Shown here piece after piece: positions 61,602-64,000 of a stretch of DNA of 64,000 nucleotides (the first letter of the stretch is position 1; every line of letters begins with the position of its first letter). A program made the translations under genes and the position numbers. Source of the stretch: Sciurus carolinensis (lineage: Eukaryota > Chordata > Mammalia > Rodentia > Sciuridae). Under the pieces are notes generated by a model that worked only from the letters and a program-made list of their open reading frames with translations, had not been told where the DNA came from and made no database searches. The stretch covers positions 83,223,258 through 83,287,257 of the forward strand of contig NC_062217.1 in the NCBI RefSeq assembly GCF_902686445.1, read 5' to 3'.

Positions 61602-64000
<2,399 letters not shown>

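Overview
This is mammalian nuclear DNA, not a bacterial or viral window. It has spliced genes with GT/AG introns, long AT-rich introns and intergenic DNA full of LINE, SINE, LTR and DNA-transposon relics. The SINEs join a 7SL/B1-like head to a tRNA-derived ID-like tail. Together with the L1 3' ends, this points to a rodent of the squirrel family (Sciuridae). I recognised this from memory and did not search for it.

Layout. The left half (1 to about 34,960, + strand) is the 3' part of SACS, which encodes the giant co-chaperone sacsin. It holds the end of one coding exon (1-270), a short exon (1019-1109), a 21-kb intron packed with repeats, and then one uninterrupted 11.55-kb terminal coding exon (22097-33651) with its 3' UTR. 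The right half, on the - strand, is the 3' part of SGCG (gamma-sarcoglycan): four consecutive exons at 61726-61607, 50915-50843, 43779-43656 and 40759-40586, with open reading frame and compatible splice phases, followed by a 3' UTR that runs toward SACS. The two genes are therefore tail to tail about 5 kb apart, as I remember for human 13q12. The 5' exons of both genes lie outside the window. The two genes are neighbours but not functional partners: sacsin acts in protein quality control and intermediate-filament and mitochondrial organisation, and gamma-sarcoglycan in the muscle dystrophin-glycoprotein complex.

The 21-kb SACS intron is mostly one old antisense L1 (about 5.76-15.5 kb) carrying nested insertions. 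The most notable is a 2.24-kb block (10899-13139) containing a broken E2F6 retrocopy, a (CCCTAA)n telomere-like tract, an L1 ORF2 fragment and an inverted SINE piece. A single 10-bp target-site duplication encloses it, which suggests one chimeric retro-insertion.

The most consequential oddity is a missing T in the short SACS exon (1051-1053). As written it shifts the frame and gives a stop at 1062-1064, although the giant downstream exon is fully open. No CRISPR array, operon, phage or new multi-gene system is present; the novelty is in the structure of the nested retro-insertion and in the SACS frameshift.
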